Notes: generated from the sequence alone by a model not told the origin. Positions 54,544 to 63,479 are shown, numbered from the stretch's first letter. The stretch: DNA of 64,000 bases from Armatimonadota bacterium (GCA_026003195.1 BPGU01000001.1:1163398-1227397); one strand, 5' to 3'. A program made the numbers and translations.

Positions 54544-55629
54544 GTGGGCGCGTCGGAACCGGATGAGCCGAGGTACCTGCGCATCCAGCGCATCCTGGAA
54601 ACGCAGATTTTAGAGGGCAAGCTGCCAGCTGGCAGTCAGCTACCCGGCGAGCGCGCTCTGGCACAGCAGTTCGGCGTGAGCCAGATGACTGTCAACCGCG
54701 CCATTCAGGAACTGGTGCGCAAGGGACGCCTGTACCGTCGCTCAGGAGCGGGCACTTTTGTAACCGATGCCGTGCAGCCGGTACGTGTACACGGCGTGCT
54801 GCTGGTGGTTCCGTACGCCGAACATCCGCAGGCAGACACCTATCTGCGTGAGCCTTTCCGTGCAGTACGCAACGTCGCTCAGGCGCGCGGGCTGACTCTG
54901 CAAGTCGTTCAGGCGGATGTTTCGGAGTACGCGGACGTGGCACAGCGGCACGCACACGGTGCTTTGCTATTTGTCGCTCCCCCCAACAATGCTCACGATA
55001 CGTTGCGCCGACTGTGGCAAGATGGTGCGCGATTTGTGGTCATGGGAGCATCCTGGCAAGCGAACGGTTTCCCTTGTGTGGATAGCGACAACTTTGGTGG
55101 AGCACGACGCGCTGTGGAGTACTTGCTCTCGCTGGGACATCGCCGTATCGCCTACCTCAACGGCTGGGAAGGCAGTACCAACTGCGCGGACCGACTGCGT
55201 GGCTACTGGCACGCCATGCAAAAGTGGGAAGCGCCAGTGCGCTCTGAGTGGATCGTGCAGGCAGGCTCTGATTCACATCTATCCGTAGAGGCGCGACAGC
55301 AGCTGACCGATTTGCTTATCCGCGCCGAGCATGTCACCGCTATCTTCATCGCCGGCTACTACCTCGCGCTGGAAACGCTGAGCTTGTTGCGCTCACTGGG
55401 AATGCGTGTGCCCGAGGACGTGAGCATCGTCGCTTTCGACGACCCATCCAGCGCGGCACATCTGAACCCTCCCCTTTCCACCGTGCGCCAGCCCCTGTAC
55501 GAAATGGGACAACGGGCGATGGACCTGCTCTTCGAGGTGTTGACCAGCACGGACCCCGCGCCACTGTGCCAGACGGTTTACCTGCCTACCGAGCTGGTGA
55601 TACGCGAGTCGTGTGTGCGGCTGGGATAG
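54544..55629 (+). CDS. GntR-HTH/LacI-sensor hybrid transcriptional regulator (AraR-like)
   Basis: A 361-residue regulator. The N-terminal winged helix-turn-helix of the GntR family covers residues ~10-77 (YLRIQRILETQILEGKLPAGSQLPGERALAQQFGVSQMTVNRAIQEL). A type 1 periplasmic-binding sensor domain like LacI's follows (GVLLVVPYAEHP, VDSDNFGGARRAVEYLLSLGHRRIAYLNG, VPEDVSIVAFDDPSSAAHLNPPLSTVRQP). This architecture occurs in AraR-type sugar repressors. Start GTG 54544 has AAGGAGG upstream. Its target is unknown; no sugar operon is directly adjacent. Confidence 0.92.
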   Translation: MGASEPDEPRYLRIQRILETQILEGKLPAGSQLPGERALAQQFGVSQMTVNRAIQELVRKGRLYRRSGAGTFVTDAVQPVRVHGVLLVVPYAEHPQADTYLREPFRAVRNVAQARGLTLQVVQADVSEYADVAQRHAHGALLFVAPPNNAHDTLRRLWQDGARFVVMGASWQANGFPCVDSDNFGGARRAVEYLLSLGHRRIAYLNGWEGSTNCADRLRGYWHAMQKWEAPVRSEWIVQAGSDSHLSVEARQQLTDLLIRAEHVTAIFIAGYYLALETLSLLRSLGMRVPEDVSIVAFDDPSSAAHLNPPLSTVRQPLYEMGQRAMDLLFEVLTSTDPAPLCQTVYLPTELVIRESCVRLG

Positions 55630-55747
55630 CCGGTCTAGTTACCTGCTTTTACCTCCCTCAATACCGACACCGGCAGGTTTACGGTGCAGGAAACGCCGTT
55701 TTCCGCCGACCACAAGAATAGTGAAACCTGCGGGAAGGTGCGCTGAG

Positions 55748-56023
55748 ATGAAGACACTGATATACTGTCCACGCAATTGGGGCGACGATGCCCAACAGTG
55801 GGAGGAGCGGCGCAGATTGTGCCGAGCAGTGAGTAGAGAACTGGGATTGGTTCATGCGGTGGAGGCGGAAGATTTCCCTACCCTGCAGCGCCTCTGTCTG
55901 CGCGAGGGCTACGAACGGGTCGTTGTGCCTGGTACTATGCATATCCCTCCAGAGGTCCTCCTCTGGCTGAAGAGTCGGCGTATCCGCATCCATGATGCGA
56001 TGCGCCTGGTAAAACAGCGTTAG
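55748..56023 (+). CDS. Small hypothetical protein
   Basis: A 91-residue soluble protein, not recognised. It has an alternating alpha/beta look: [69 protein letters not shown], which could be a small Rossmann- or resolvase-like unit. GGAAGGTG lies before ATG 55748. It follows the regulator after 118 bases and overlaps the convergent ATPase gene by 4 bases. Confidence 0.6.
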   Translation: MKTLIYCPRNWGDDAQQWEERRRLCRAVSRELGLVHAVEAEDFPTLQRLCLREGYERVVVPGTMHIPPEVLLWLKSRRIRIHDAMRLVKQR

Positions 56024-57126
56024 TAAATCGCCTTCTGCGTCTCCTTATCAAACAGATGCGTCTTCTCCATGTCCAACACGATCTCTAGCTCCTCCCCCTC
56101 CTTCGCCTTCGTGTCGGCGTCGATGGTGGCCACTATTTGGTGCGTGCCCAGCGTCAGGTACATCGTGACGACCGCCCCCATCGGTTCTATCACATCCACC
56201 ATGGCGCGCAGTGTATTGCCATCGTGCGCAGTGGTCAGAGGGGCAAGCGATTTATCAAAGATGTCTTCTGGACGCACCCCGAAAACTACCTGCTTATCCA
56301 CCCAGGGTTGCACCTTATCCGCCGCGAATTTGGGCAGCAGCAGCTTGAAATCGCCGCCGTCCACGTAGTAATCATCTCCGCTGCGCTTCAGCGTCACATC
56401 CAGGAAGTTCATCGGCGGCGTGCCGATGAAACCGGCGACGAACATGTTCGCCGGATAGTGATAGATATTCAAAGGGGTATCCACCTGTTGCAAGACCCCG
56501 TCCTTAATCACCGCAATGCGGTCACCCATCGTCATCGCCTCCACCTGGTCGTGGGTGACGTAGATGGTGGTGACTGCCAGCCGCCGCTGCAGTTTGATGA
56601 GCTCGGCACGGGTCTGCACGCGGAGCTTGGCGTCGAGGTTGGAGAGCGGTTCGTCCATCAAGAACACCTGGGGCTCGCGTACGATAGCACGCCCTAGCGC
56701 CACACGCTGCCGTTGACCGCCGGAGAGCTGTTTGGGCTTGCGGTCCAGCAGTCCTTCCAGCCCAAGCAGCTTCGCCGCTTCATGCACCCGCCGCTGAATC
56801 TCCGCTTTGGGGAACTTGCGCATGCGCAGAGCAAACGCCATGTTATCATACACCGTCATGTGCGGATACAGCGCATAGTTCTGAAACACCATCGCGATAT
56901 CCCGGTCTTTGGGCTGCACATCGTTGACCAGCCGTTCGCCGATGTAAATCTCCCCGGAGGTCACCTCTTCCAGCCCGGCAATCATGCGCAACGCAGTGGT
57001 CTTCCCGCAGCCCGAAGGTCCTACCAACACGAGGAACTCTTTATCCTTGATTTCCAGATTCAGGTCGTTGACGGCAACGACGTTCTTGAAGACTTTGGTC
57101 AGGTGTTTTAACGTGACCGATGCCAC
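56020..57126 (-). CDS. Sugar ABC transporter ATP-binding protein (UgpC/MsmK/MalK type)
   Basis: A 368-residue ATPase of CUT1 sugar importers. Walker [19 protein letters not shown]-loop [14 protein letters not shown], signature [19 protein letters not shown], Walker [17 protein letters not shown], and the switch His in [18 protein letters not shown]. The C-terminal regulatory OB domains begin about residue 236 ([18 protein letters not shown]). It is alone, with no permease or binding protein adjacent; in other bacteria MsmK-like ATPases power several importers. It does not fit the CUT2 permeases at 43-45 kb, which use a double-domain ATPase. Confidence 0.95.
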   Translation of the reverse strand: MASVTLKHLTKVFKNVVAVNDLNLEIKDKEFLVLVGPSGCGKTTALRMIAGLEEVTSGEIYIGERLVNDVQPKDRDIAMVFQNYALYPHMTVYDNMAFALRMRKFPKAEIQRRVHEAAKLLGLEGLLDRKPKQLSGGQRQRVALGRAIVREPQVFLMDEPLSNLDAKLRVQTRAELIKLQRRLAVTTIYVTHDQVEAMTMGDRIAVIKDGVLQQVDTPLNIYHYPANMFVAGFIGTPPMNFLDVTLKRSGDDYYVDGGDFKLLLPKFAADKVQPWVDKQVVFGVRPEDIFDKSLAPLTTAHDGNTLRAMVDVIEPMGAVVTMYLTLGTHQIVATIDADTKAKEGEELEIVLDMEKTHLFDKETQKAIY

Positions 57127-57271
57127 GGCTCACCGCCCTCCAGTTTCGTGTTTGGTCTACTATTCATCATACGGGAAATGGATTCCTGCTGTCAAGCGTT
57201 CGTTTGCCCTTGGGCGTCGATACCGAACTCCCAATTTTTCTCGTTGTTTCGCAGGTGAGACGAGAAAGGGC

Positions 57272-57300
57272 TTGCAATCTCTAAAACGCTCTGCTAAAAT
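57272..57300 (+). promoter_or_regulatory. Promoter of the LacI-family regulator gene
   Basis: TTGCAA (57272-57277), 17 bases, TAAAAT (57295-57300), 29 bases before ATG 57330. The palindromic operator lies just downstream. Confidence 0.75.
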
Positions 57301-57306
57301 AAAGAT

Positions 57307-57320
57307 AGTTAACGTTAACT
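57307..57320. promoter_or_regulatory. Palindromic LacI-type operator
   Basis: AGTTAACGTTAACT is a perfect 14-base palindrome with the central CG typical of LacI-family operators. It lies between the -10 box and the start codon, so binding would block the regulator's own transcription. Confidence 0.75.
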
Positions 57321-57329
57321 TTATTCGAG

Positions 57330-58418
57330 ATGGCGAAAATGCGCGTGACCATCAGACACATTGCGGAGGAGGTTGGCGTCTCCGCGATGACGGTCTCCCG
57401 AGCCTTGCGTAATGACAAGGGCGTTAGCGAAGCCTTGCGCCAGCGCATTTTGCAGGCAGCGGAACGGCTGAACTATCGTCCAAACCTGCTGGCGCGGGGT
57501 CTGGTATCGCAGCGCACTTATCTTATCGGCGTGCTTATTCCCAACCTGCGACACTCCTTCTGGCTGCACATGGTCATAGGCATCGAAGAGGTGGCTAAAC
57601 GCGAAGGCTACACGGTGCTGATATGTCACTCCGACGACGACCCTCAGGTAGAGCAGCAGGAAATCCGCTCGTTGATTAGCCGGCAAGTGGAGGCGCTGCT
57701 GATAGCCTGCTGTAATCCCGACCGTAATGCTTCCTTCCTGAGCACGCTGCAGCAGGAACATATCCCTGCCGTGCTATTTGACCGTTACTCACAGGCACTG
57801 CATCTCCCTTATGTGGGATGCGATGACCGTACAGGTGCTCGGCTGGCAACGGAGCACCTGGTACGGTGCAAATACCGAAAAATCGCCCACCTGGCAGGCG
57901 ACCAGTCGCTCAGTGTGGGACGTGACCGTTTACTGGGCTATCAGGAGGTGATGCAAGAAGCGGGGCAGCAACCCATCGTGGAAGTGTGCGGGTTCGGCGA
58001 GGATAACGGCTACAAAGGCTTCCGGCGTTTGTTTACCAAACACCGCCCGGATGCTATCTTTGCCTCCCACGACCCCGTAGCCATCGGCGCGATGCGCGCT
58101 GCCTTCGAAATGGGACTAAGAATCCCCAACGATTTGGCTATTGTCGGCTTCGCGGACATGGATTGCGCGGAGCACCTCTGGGTTCCTTTGACCACTGTTT
58201 GGCAACCCAAGGAAGAGCTAGGGAGGGCGGCAGCAAACCTCGCCATGCGCCTGCTGAGTGGCGAAAACGGAGCGACGGATAAACACGTTACCCTGTCCAC
58301 CCACCTTGTCGTGCGCCAGTCCTGTGGCGCGTTGCAGCGTGGTGTGCCGCTCCCGAAAGAGGCTGTCGTAGCATCCCACCAACCACTCTCACCTGAGAAG
58401 GAGGTATACCGACAGTGA
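57330..58418 (+). CDS. LacI-family transcriptional regulator
   Basis: A 362-residue repressor-like protein. The helix-turn-helix is [53 protein letters not shown]. The sensor domain shows [58 protein letters not shown] and [31 protein letters not shown] likely autoregulatory palindrome lies in its leader. The stop overlaps the start of a pseudopilin gene (GTGA), an unusual partner. The effector is probably a sugar, unknown. Confidence 0.95.
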   Translation: MAKMRVTIRHIAEEVGVSAMTVSRALRNDKGVSEALRQRILQAAERLNYRPNLLARGLVSQRTYLIGVLIPNLRHSFWLHMVIGIEEVAKREGYTVLICHSDDDPQVEQQEIRSLISRQVEALLIACCNPDRNASFLSTLQQEHIPAVLFDRYSQALHLPYVGCDDRTGARLATEHLVRCKYRKIAHLAGDQSLSVGRDRLLGYQEVMQEAGQQPIVEVCGFGEDNGYKGFRRLFTKHRPDAIFASHDPVAIGAMRAAFEMGLRIPNDLAIVGFADMDCAEHLWVPLTTVWQPKEELGRAAANLAMRLLSGENGATDKHVTLSTHLVVRQSCGALQRGVPLPKEAVVASHQPLSPEKEVYRQ

Positions 58419-59245
58419 AACGCACAACGGCATTCACTCTGATCGAACTGCTGGTTGTGATAGCGATTATCGCTATCCTCGCAGCCATTCTGTTCCCGGT
58501 GTTCGCTCAGGCGCGTACCAAAGCTCGCCAGGCATCTGACATGAGCAACCTCAAGCAGATTGGGCTGGCACTGCAGATGTACGCGCAGGACTACGACGAG
58601 ACCCTGGTGCCCGCCGGGTTCTTCATCTCACCACCCGACCCCGACACAGGCGGTACCTATACCCCCTGGATGGTGTTCATCTTCCCCTACCTGAAGAACA
58701 AGGGCATCCTCGTCTCCCCGCAGTTCGCACAGGTATGGACGATGACCGACGCCCGCAATCTGGGGTGGAACATCGGTCTGTGGCGGGATATTGTAGACGG
58801 CGTCGGTGAAGGGCGCGTCGTGCGGGTCTCATACGGTCTGAACAACTCCGACCCGTGGGACGCCTGGCGTACCTTGCCCTGGCCCGACGACCCATACAAC
58901 CACTACGGTCCCGGCTTCTGGGCGCGTGGCGGTGTTAAACTGGCAGAGCTGGCACTGCCTGCTCAGACCATCTACGTGCTAAACGCGAAATACCCGGACC
59001 TCTGGTCATCCTGCGACCGTGACCTGGTACTGAACGGCGCACTGCCCTGCGGGTTCACTTCGGTCGGAAAGGACTGGGTGTCTACCGACCCTAACGTGCA
59101 GGGATTCTTCAACCAGAGGCTGAACGTGCTGTGGACTGACGGACATGTGTCCACGCGACGCTGGGGAGACTACTGTCCGCACCTGTGGTCTGTGCAAGAT
59201 GACCAGGCAATAGACCCCATACCGGCGTGCCGTACGGGCACGTAA
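58415..59245 (+). CDS. Pilin-like protein with H-X9-DG C-terminus (DUF1559 type), second
   Basis: A 276-residue prepilin-like protein with the cleavage region [65 protein letters not shown]. The C-terminus has [16 protein letters not shown], the DG-H motif. Start GTG 58415 overlaps the LacI gene stop by 4 bases and has GGAGG at a good distance. It resembles the pseudopilin at 46111-46779. Such proteins are secreted or assembled by type II/IV pilus-like machinery; the role is unknown. Confidence 0.92.
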   Translation: MKRTTAFTLIELLVVIAIIAILAAILFPVFAQARTKARQASDMSNLKQIGLALQMYAQDYDETLVPAGFFISPPDPDTGGTYTPWMVFIFPYLKNKGILVSPQFAQVWTMTDARNLGWNIGLWRDIVDGVGEGRVVRVSYGLNNSDPWDAWRTLPWPDDPYNHYGPGFWARGGVKLAELALPAQTIYVLNAKYPDLWSSCDRDLVLNGALPCGFTSVGKDWVSTDPNVQGFFNQRLNVLWTDGHVSTRRWGDYCPHLWSVQDDQAIDPIPACRTGT

Positions 59246-59315
59246 CAATTCAGGGGACAGGGAGAAAATTATCCCTGCCCCCCTACTCTACTATCAGGCA
59301 GACAGGAGAAGGCAG

Positions 59316-59501
59316 ATGCGAAACCGAGAGGTCAACCCCGTTATCGCAGTAGTGTTGATTGTCGTCGTACTGGCGATAGTGGGTTACATATTCTACACGC
59401 GCGGCGTCAAGAGAGAAGAAGCGCGCGGCGCACCGCCTGAGTTCTACCAATACCAGCGACGTGGTGCCCCTGCGCCGTCGCAGCCTGTAATGCCGCGTTG
59501 A
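59316..59501 (+). CDS. Small single-pass membrane protein
   Basis: A 61-residue protein: short basic N-terminus, one transmembrane helix (PVIAVVLIVVVLAIVGYIFY), then a basic, Pro/Gln-rich tail. AGGAGAAGG precedes the ATG. It lies 70 bases after the pseudopilin gene and may share its transcript. No family recognised. Confidence 0.65.
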   Translation: MRNREVNPVIAVVLIVVVLAIVGYIFYTRGVKREEARGAPPEFYQYQRRGAPAPSQPVMPR

Positions 59502-59535
59502 CGCCTCGGCAAACCAGCTCGCCCTGTGGATAAAG

Positions 59536-61551
59536 ATGCACAGAGGATATGCCAGAGGGAAGAAAGCCGGCGGCGAACGTGATATTTGCGGTATCGCGGA
59601 ACAGGAAGTAACGCAACACTCTTCCCGCCCGGTTGCTCCTCTGCGCCCAGCTGTAGCGATTCTTGTCGGCGCGGGCGGCGTCGCCTTTCTCTGCGCCGTT
59701 ACCCCTTACAACGACTATCACCTGAAAAACACGTTCCTGTACGGTAACCATCTGCCCATCGGCGCGCTCTGCTTGTTTACCCTGCTCGCATGGCTGCTGA
59801 ATCCCCTTTTGCGTCGCTTGCGTCCCTCGCTGGCTTTGAATACGGCGGAGCTACTTATCGTATGGAGCATGTGGGCGACGGGAGCCAGCCTGGCGTCGTC
59901 GGGACTGTGGAGATACCTGGGACCCATGGTGGTTGCTCCTGCGTACTTCGCTAACGCCGGAAGGCGATGGATTAGCGCGTTCTCCAGCTCCCCAGATGCT
60001 CTGCTTCTGAGCAAGCACCCCAATTCCCCCCTCGTTCGCTGGTTCTACGAGGGTATTCCGCCAGGCGTTCCCATCCCTTTCCTTGCCTGGATACCGGTGC
60101 TGGTGAGCTGGGGTGTTCTGTTCGCCCTGTTCACCACTCTGTTCATCGCCCTGTGTGCACTGCTGCGCAAACAATGGGTGGAACGAGAGCGGCTTACCTT
60201 CCCTCTGGCAGTGCTGCCGCTGGAGATTGCTGTAGAGCGAGCGGACCGAGCGCTTTACCGAAACCGGCTGTTTTGGGCTGGAGTGCTGCTTGTTGTAGCG
60301 CATCACGGCATTAACACCGCTCACGCGCTCAGCCCCTCGGTGCCGGCGTGGCTGGCTCCGGTGGACACAAATGCATGGTTTCCCGACCCACCGTGGAACG
60401 CGCTGGGCTTTGGGGTGATAGAACTGTTTTTCGCGGTCATCGGCGCGGTGTACCTGCTCCCCGCCGAGGTATCTTTCAGTTTGTGGTTTACGTTTCTTGT
60501 GCTTCACCTTGTGAGGGTGGTTCGTGTGCAGCTGGGAATGGACCCGCTAATGGTTGGTCCCTTGCATCATGAAGGGGCAATGGGCACAGGCGCGCTCATC
60601 GCATGGGCGCTGTGGATGTTGTGGACAGCTCGTGCGCACTGGCGGTATGTATGGTGTGTCCTCACTGCTCAAGAACTACATGCCGACCAGCACGAGCCGA
60701 TGGGCTACCGGACGGCAGTAGCGCTGATTGGCCTTTGTCTGGCTGGTATCCTTGTATGGCTGCGCTGGGCAGGTATCCCCTTTCTTATTGCGATTACCGT
60801 CACCCTGCTGTTCCTCCTGATTATGATAGTGCTGACGCGAGTAGTTGCAGAAGCAGGATTGCTGTTTGTACAGACACCGTTTATCCCTACTGACGCTATG
60901 GCTTTCTTCGGCACCAGCTATTTCACTACACACACTGCCAGCGCCACGCTGCTGATGGAGGTTGTCATTATGCATGACCCGCGAGAGCATCCGATGCCAG
61001 CGGTCGCCAATGCCTACAGTCTGGCACGTCCTTCGCTATTGCCCGCTCGCTGGTTGACCAGAGCGCTGGCTCTGGCTCTATGCGTGGGGTTTATTGTGGG
61101 GTTCTTTGCCTTCGTGGGAGTGTCTTATCGCTACGGCAGCGTCACTCTGGACTACTACGGTACAAACATAGCGCCTCACTGGTCGCTGGACAGGGCGCTG
61201 GGCTACGGCGAATCCCCCCTGCGTCCCCATCCCGGCGGTATTCTGGCAATGGGCATTGGAGGCGCGCTCTCCCTGTGGCTGGGCTGGATGCGAAGCCGGT
61301 ACATCTGGTGGCAGATTAGCCCTATCGGTCTGGTGATGGCAAGCACCTACGCGATGGGGCGCATCTACTTTTCGGTCTTCCTGGGATGGCTACTTAGGTG
61401 GCTATGCGTGCGCCTGGGTGGATTACACAGCTACCGTCGCTATTTGCCCTTTTTTCTCGGTCTCCTGCTGGGTGAAGCGCTATACGGTGGGTTGGCTGCC
61501 CTGTTCAGCACACTGACCGGCGCCCCAGTGCCCCAGTTTCTGCCGAATTGA
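59536..61551 (+). CDS. DUF6785/DUF6784-type polytopic membrane protein (second copy)
   Basis: A 671-residue protein related to that at 25841-27871. Shared blocks: ALNTAELLIVWSMWATGASLAS (for FTQGELIVIYVMITIASALA), RKQWVERERLTFPLAVLPLEI, DPPWNALGFGVIELFFAVIGAVYLLPAEVSFSLWFTF, LTRVVAEAGLLFVQTPFIPTDAMAF and REHPMPAVANAYSLA. It has about a dozen hydrophobic segments and a hydrophilic N-terminal tail of ~45 residues. The ribosome site is poor (GGATAAAG), so translation may depend on upstream genes. Function unknown; no second subunit is next to it. Confidence 0.8.
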   Translation: MHRGYARGKKAGGERDICGIAEQEVTQHSSRPVAPLRPAVAILVGAGGVAFLCAVTPYNDYHLKNTFLYGNHLPIGALCLFTLLAWLLNPLLRRLRPSLALNTAELLIVWSMWATGASLASSGLWRYLGPMVVAPAYFANAGRRWISAFSSSPDALLLSKHPNSPLVRWFYEGIPPGVPIPFLAWIPVLVSWGVLFALFTTLFIALCALLRKQWVERERLTFPLAVLPLEIAVERADRALYRNRLFWAGVLLVVAHHGINTAHALSPSVPAWLAPVDTNAWFPDPPWNALGFGVIELFFAVIGAVYLLPAEVSFSLWFTFLVLHLVRVVRVQLGMDPLMVGPLHHEGAMGTGALIAWALWMLWTARAHWRYVWCVLTAQELHADQHEPMGYRTAVALIGLCLAGILVWLRWAGIPFLIAITVTLLFLLIMIVLTRVVAEAGLLFVQTPFIPTDAMAFFGTSYFTTHTASATLLMEVVIMHDPREHPMPAVANAYSLARPSLLPARWLTRALALALCVGFIVGFFAFVGVSYRYGSVTLDYYGTNIAPHWSLDRALGYGESPLRPHPGGILAMGIGGALSLWLGWMRSRYIWWQISPIGLVMASTYAMGRIYFSVFLGWLLRWLCVRLGGLHSYRRYLPFFLGLLLGEALYGGLAALFSTLTGAPVPQFLPN

Positions 61552-61615
61552 CTTTCCGTTGCCCAGAGATATACATGACTGGAGCGATGTTACTAACAGA
61601 ACCAGTATGACCCTC

Positions 61616-61636
61616 GAAAAATTCCATAAATTTTTC
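61616..61636. promoter_or_regulatory. AT-rich dyad upstream of sigma-54 promoter 3
   Basis: GAAAAATT-CCATA-AATTTTTC, a perfect 8-bp inverted repeat 27 bases upstream of the -24 element, matching the position of the dyads before the tandem PEP-CTERM-like genes. Confidence 0.6.
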
Positions 61637-61663
61637 TGGAAAAATGGGGAAAAACCCCGTTTG

Positions 61664-61679
61664 TGGTACGAATCTTGCA
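61664..61679 (+). promoter_or_regulatory. Sigma-54 (-24/-12) promoter of the lectin-like gene
   Basis: TGGTAC-GAATC-TTGCA followed by GTATATAAATAG. The N5 GAATC is identical to that of tandem copy 2, and CCCCGTTTG precedes it as CCCCGCCTG does in copy 1. One base (T for C) differs from consensus in the -24 element. Confidence 0.82.
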
Positions 61680-61738
61680 GTATATAAATAGCGGAGAGAT
61701 AGAGTACGCCCCTGTGTGGGATGAAAGGAGGTATCACT

Positions 61739-62299
61739 GTGTCATTCAGCATCTATCGCCGGATAGGGCTGGTTCTTGGCTTGAGTCTGTTGCTGGTTCC
61801 TGCGGCGTACAGCTACACCCTGCTCAACTCTATCGTCTGGTCCGGGAACGGACACCTGTACCAGGTTTACGGAGGCTCTTCCTCCTGGCAGGACGCAGCA
61901 GCCTTTGCCAGCACGGTTAGTGTGCCGGGCTTTTACAACGGCTACCTGGCAACCGTGCACAGTGCAGACGAGAATGCAGTTATTACCAGCTTGCTTACCC
62001 TACCCGCCTGGCTGGGGGGCTATCAGCCGCCGGGCGAGCTGGACCCGAACGCCAACTGGCAGTGGGTAACAGGTGAACCGTGGACTTACACCAACTGGTA
62101 CCCTGGGCAGCCCAACGATTATCTGGGACCGGGTAGCGAGCAGTATCTGGTTATTTACACCAACGGCATGTGGCACGATTACCCGCAGGGTACTCGCCCC
62201 AGCTTCGTCGTGGAGCTGAACCCTGTGCCCGACCCGGCAAGCATCGTGGGGCTGGGGGTAGGCTTGGTGGGACTGTTCCTGCGCCGACGAAAGCACTGA
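61739..62299 (+). CDS. C-type-lectin-like protein with PEP-CTERM-like anchor
   Basis: About 186 residues. Start GTG 61739 (AAGGAGGT 8 bases upstream) gives the signal peptide RIGLVLGLSLLLVPAAYS. The body reads like a C-type lectin domain: NGHLYQVYGGSSSWQDAAAFAST, YNGYLATVHSADENAVITSL, AWLGGYQPPGELDPNANWQWVTGEPWTYTNWYPGQPNDY and QYLVIYTNGMWHDYP. Disulphide cysteines are absent. The C-terminus VPDPASIVGLGVGLVGLFLRRRKH is a PEP-CTERM-like sorting signal with PDP in place of PEP. Likely secreted and surface-sorted, perhaps binding glycans. It has a sigma-54 promoter like the two tandem genes. Confidence 0.88.
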   Translation: MSFSIYRRIGLVLGLSLLLVPAAYSYTLLNSIVWSGNGHLYQVYGGSSSWQDAAAFASTVSVPGFYNGYLATVHSADENAVITSLLTLPAWLGGYQPPGELDPNANWQWVTGEPWTYTNWYPGQPNDYLGPGSEQYLVIYTNGMWHDYPQGTRPSFVVELNPVPDPASIVGLGVGLVGLFLRRRKH

Positions 62300-62335
62300 A
62301 CCGCAAAGCCGATAGACAACGCTCTGTTGAGGGAG

Positions 62336-62420
62336 CCTCTGGCACTCTGTCTTCGCAACGCTGCCAGAGGAGAGAAGGTTTTGTTGTGTTTCCAAGCGGC
62401 AGGTACGATCACCTGCCGCT
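62336..62420 (+). terminator. Two hairpins after the lectin-like gene
   Basis: A 9-bp stem CCTCTGGCA/TGCCAGAGG (62336-62344 with 62362-62370) and a 10-bp stem AGCGGCAGGT/ACCTGCCGCT (62395-62404 with 62411-62420) followed only by TTGCC. They probably end the transcript, although T-runs are weak. Confidence 0.5.
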
Positions 62421-62510
62421 TTGCCGTATGTCAGTCTGCACGTACCGTAGCAGGAGTCTTTATCCCTTCCCCGAAGTTCTTTGTCAAGTACCCGTCTGAG
62501 GAGAAGAACC

Positions 62511-63464
62511 ATGCCTGAAGTCTGGTTACCGTTCGCCAAGCGATGCGTGTGGGGTTTTGCACAGGGCATACAACTCGCCATTGCCCCGGATGAAGTGGAA
62601 GAGGGAGGGCGCTCCCCACGGGGTCTGTTCCGTATTGGCTATCCCATTCTGGATAACGGACGGAAAACGGGACTGGTCAACTTCATCGCAGTAGAGCCCA
62701 TCGTGCGTGGGCAAAGGGGTTTTAGCGAACTCGAATGGAGCCAGAGTGACCAACAACACGGCAAAAGATTCTGGTGCCTGAAAGGAAACGACATCTCCAC
62801 TGAGCCTCATCCCGGGGAGCGTTACAAGCAAGGCAGGATAGAATTTCTGAAAGTTCGCTTTCTGGTGGAACGATTCGAAAACGGCGCGGAGGTGACTGTT
62901 GAGGCAACCTTCCGCAGCGACCGCCCCGACGAGGTATGCTTGGTTGCCGAACCTACCTCCAATAGCGCACCTCTGGACCAGTGCGTACTGACTGCCACAA
63001 TGGGCAACTACATCCGCGCCCGGCAGATCTGGCTCAGAGACGCCATGATACACAGTCGCGAGTTATTCAGCGACTATCAGGGTGAGCACTTCGCCCCCGA
63101 TACCTACTTCCCCCTGGAACGCCTCCCGCGTAACCATGCGGGCGACATCGTCGTGTGCCTCACCACTGACGAAGCCGACCCGGGCAAAGAGCCGGCAGAC
63201 CCGCGTGCCCCATGGTGGCGCTATCGGGGTTCTTTCCCCGTTACCCAGTACTGGCGTAAACCGAAGGGCACATGGAACCGGGACCTGCAGGTGCGCGTGA
63301 ACGCCCGAAGGGTGTATTGGGCAAGCAAGGTGGAGATTCCGCACGGCATCGCCTACGAGAATTTCGACCTTGTCGAGCGTTTTCATAGCAATAGCCCGTT
63401 TTGCTTCGGTATCACACGCAAGCCGCCGACCTCTCTGGCGATTCTGAGATATCGAAAACGTTAG
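62511..63464 (+). CDS. Hypothetical protein, 317 residues
   Basis: I do not recognise this protein. It is soluble, without signal peptide, and has a mixed beta-rich composition (GLVNFIAVEPIVRG, VEATFRSDRPDEVCLVAEPTSN, RNHAGDIVVCLTTDEADPGKEP). It looks like a large carbohydrate-related beta sandwich, but this is a guess. The start ATG 62511 has GAGGAGAAG upstream. It stands alone between the lectin-like gene and the efflux gene. Confidence 0.72.
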   Translation: MPEVWLPFAKRCVWGFAQGIQLAIAPDEVEEGGRSPRGLFRIGYPILDNGRKTGLVNFIAVEPIVRGQRGFSELEWSQSDQQHGKRFWCLKGNDISTEPHPGERYKQGRIEFLKVRFLVERFENGAEVTVEATFRSDRPDEVCLVAEPTSNSAPLDQCVLTATMGNYIRARQIWLRDAMIHSRELFSDYQGEHFAPDTYFPLERLPRNHAGDIVVCLTTDEADPGKEPADPRAPWWRYRGSFPVTQYWRKPKGTWNRDLQVRVNARRVYWASKVEIPHGIAYENFDLVERFHSNSPFCFGITRKPPTSLAILRYRKR

Positions 63465-63479
63465 AACCCATCGGACGCC

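Noticed and set aside
56020-57126. The MsmK-type ATPase as the missing partner of the CUT2 permeases at 43-45 kb
   Set aside because: CUT2 permeases normally work with a fused double ATPase, and this protein has the single domain plus OB tail of CUT1 ATPases.
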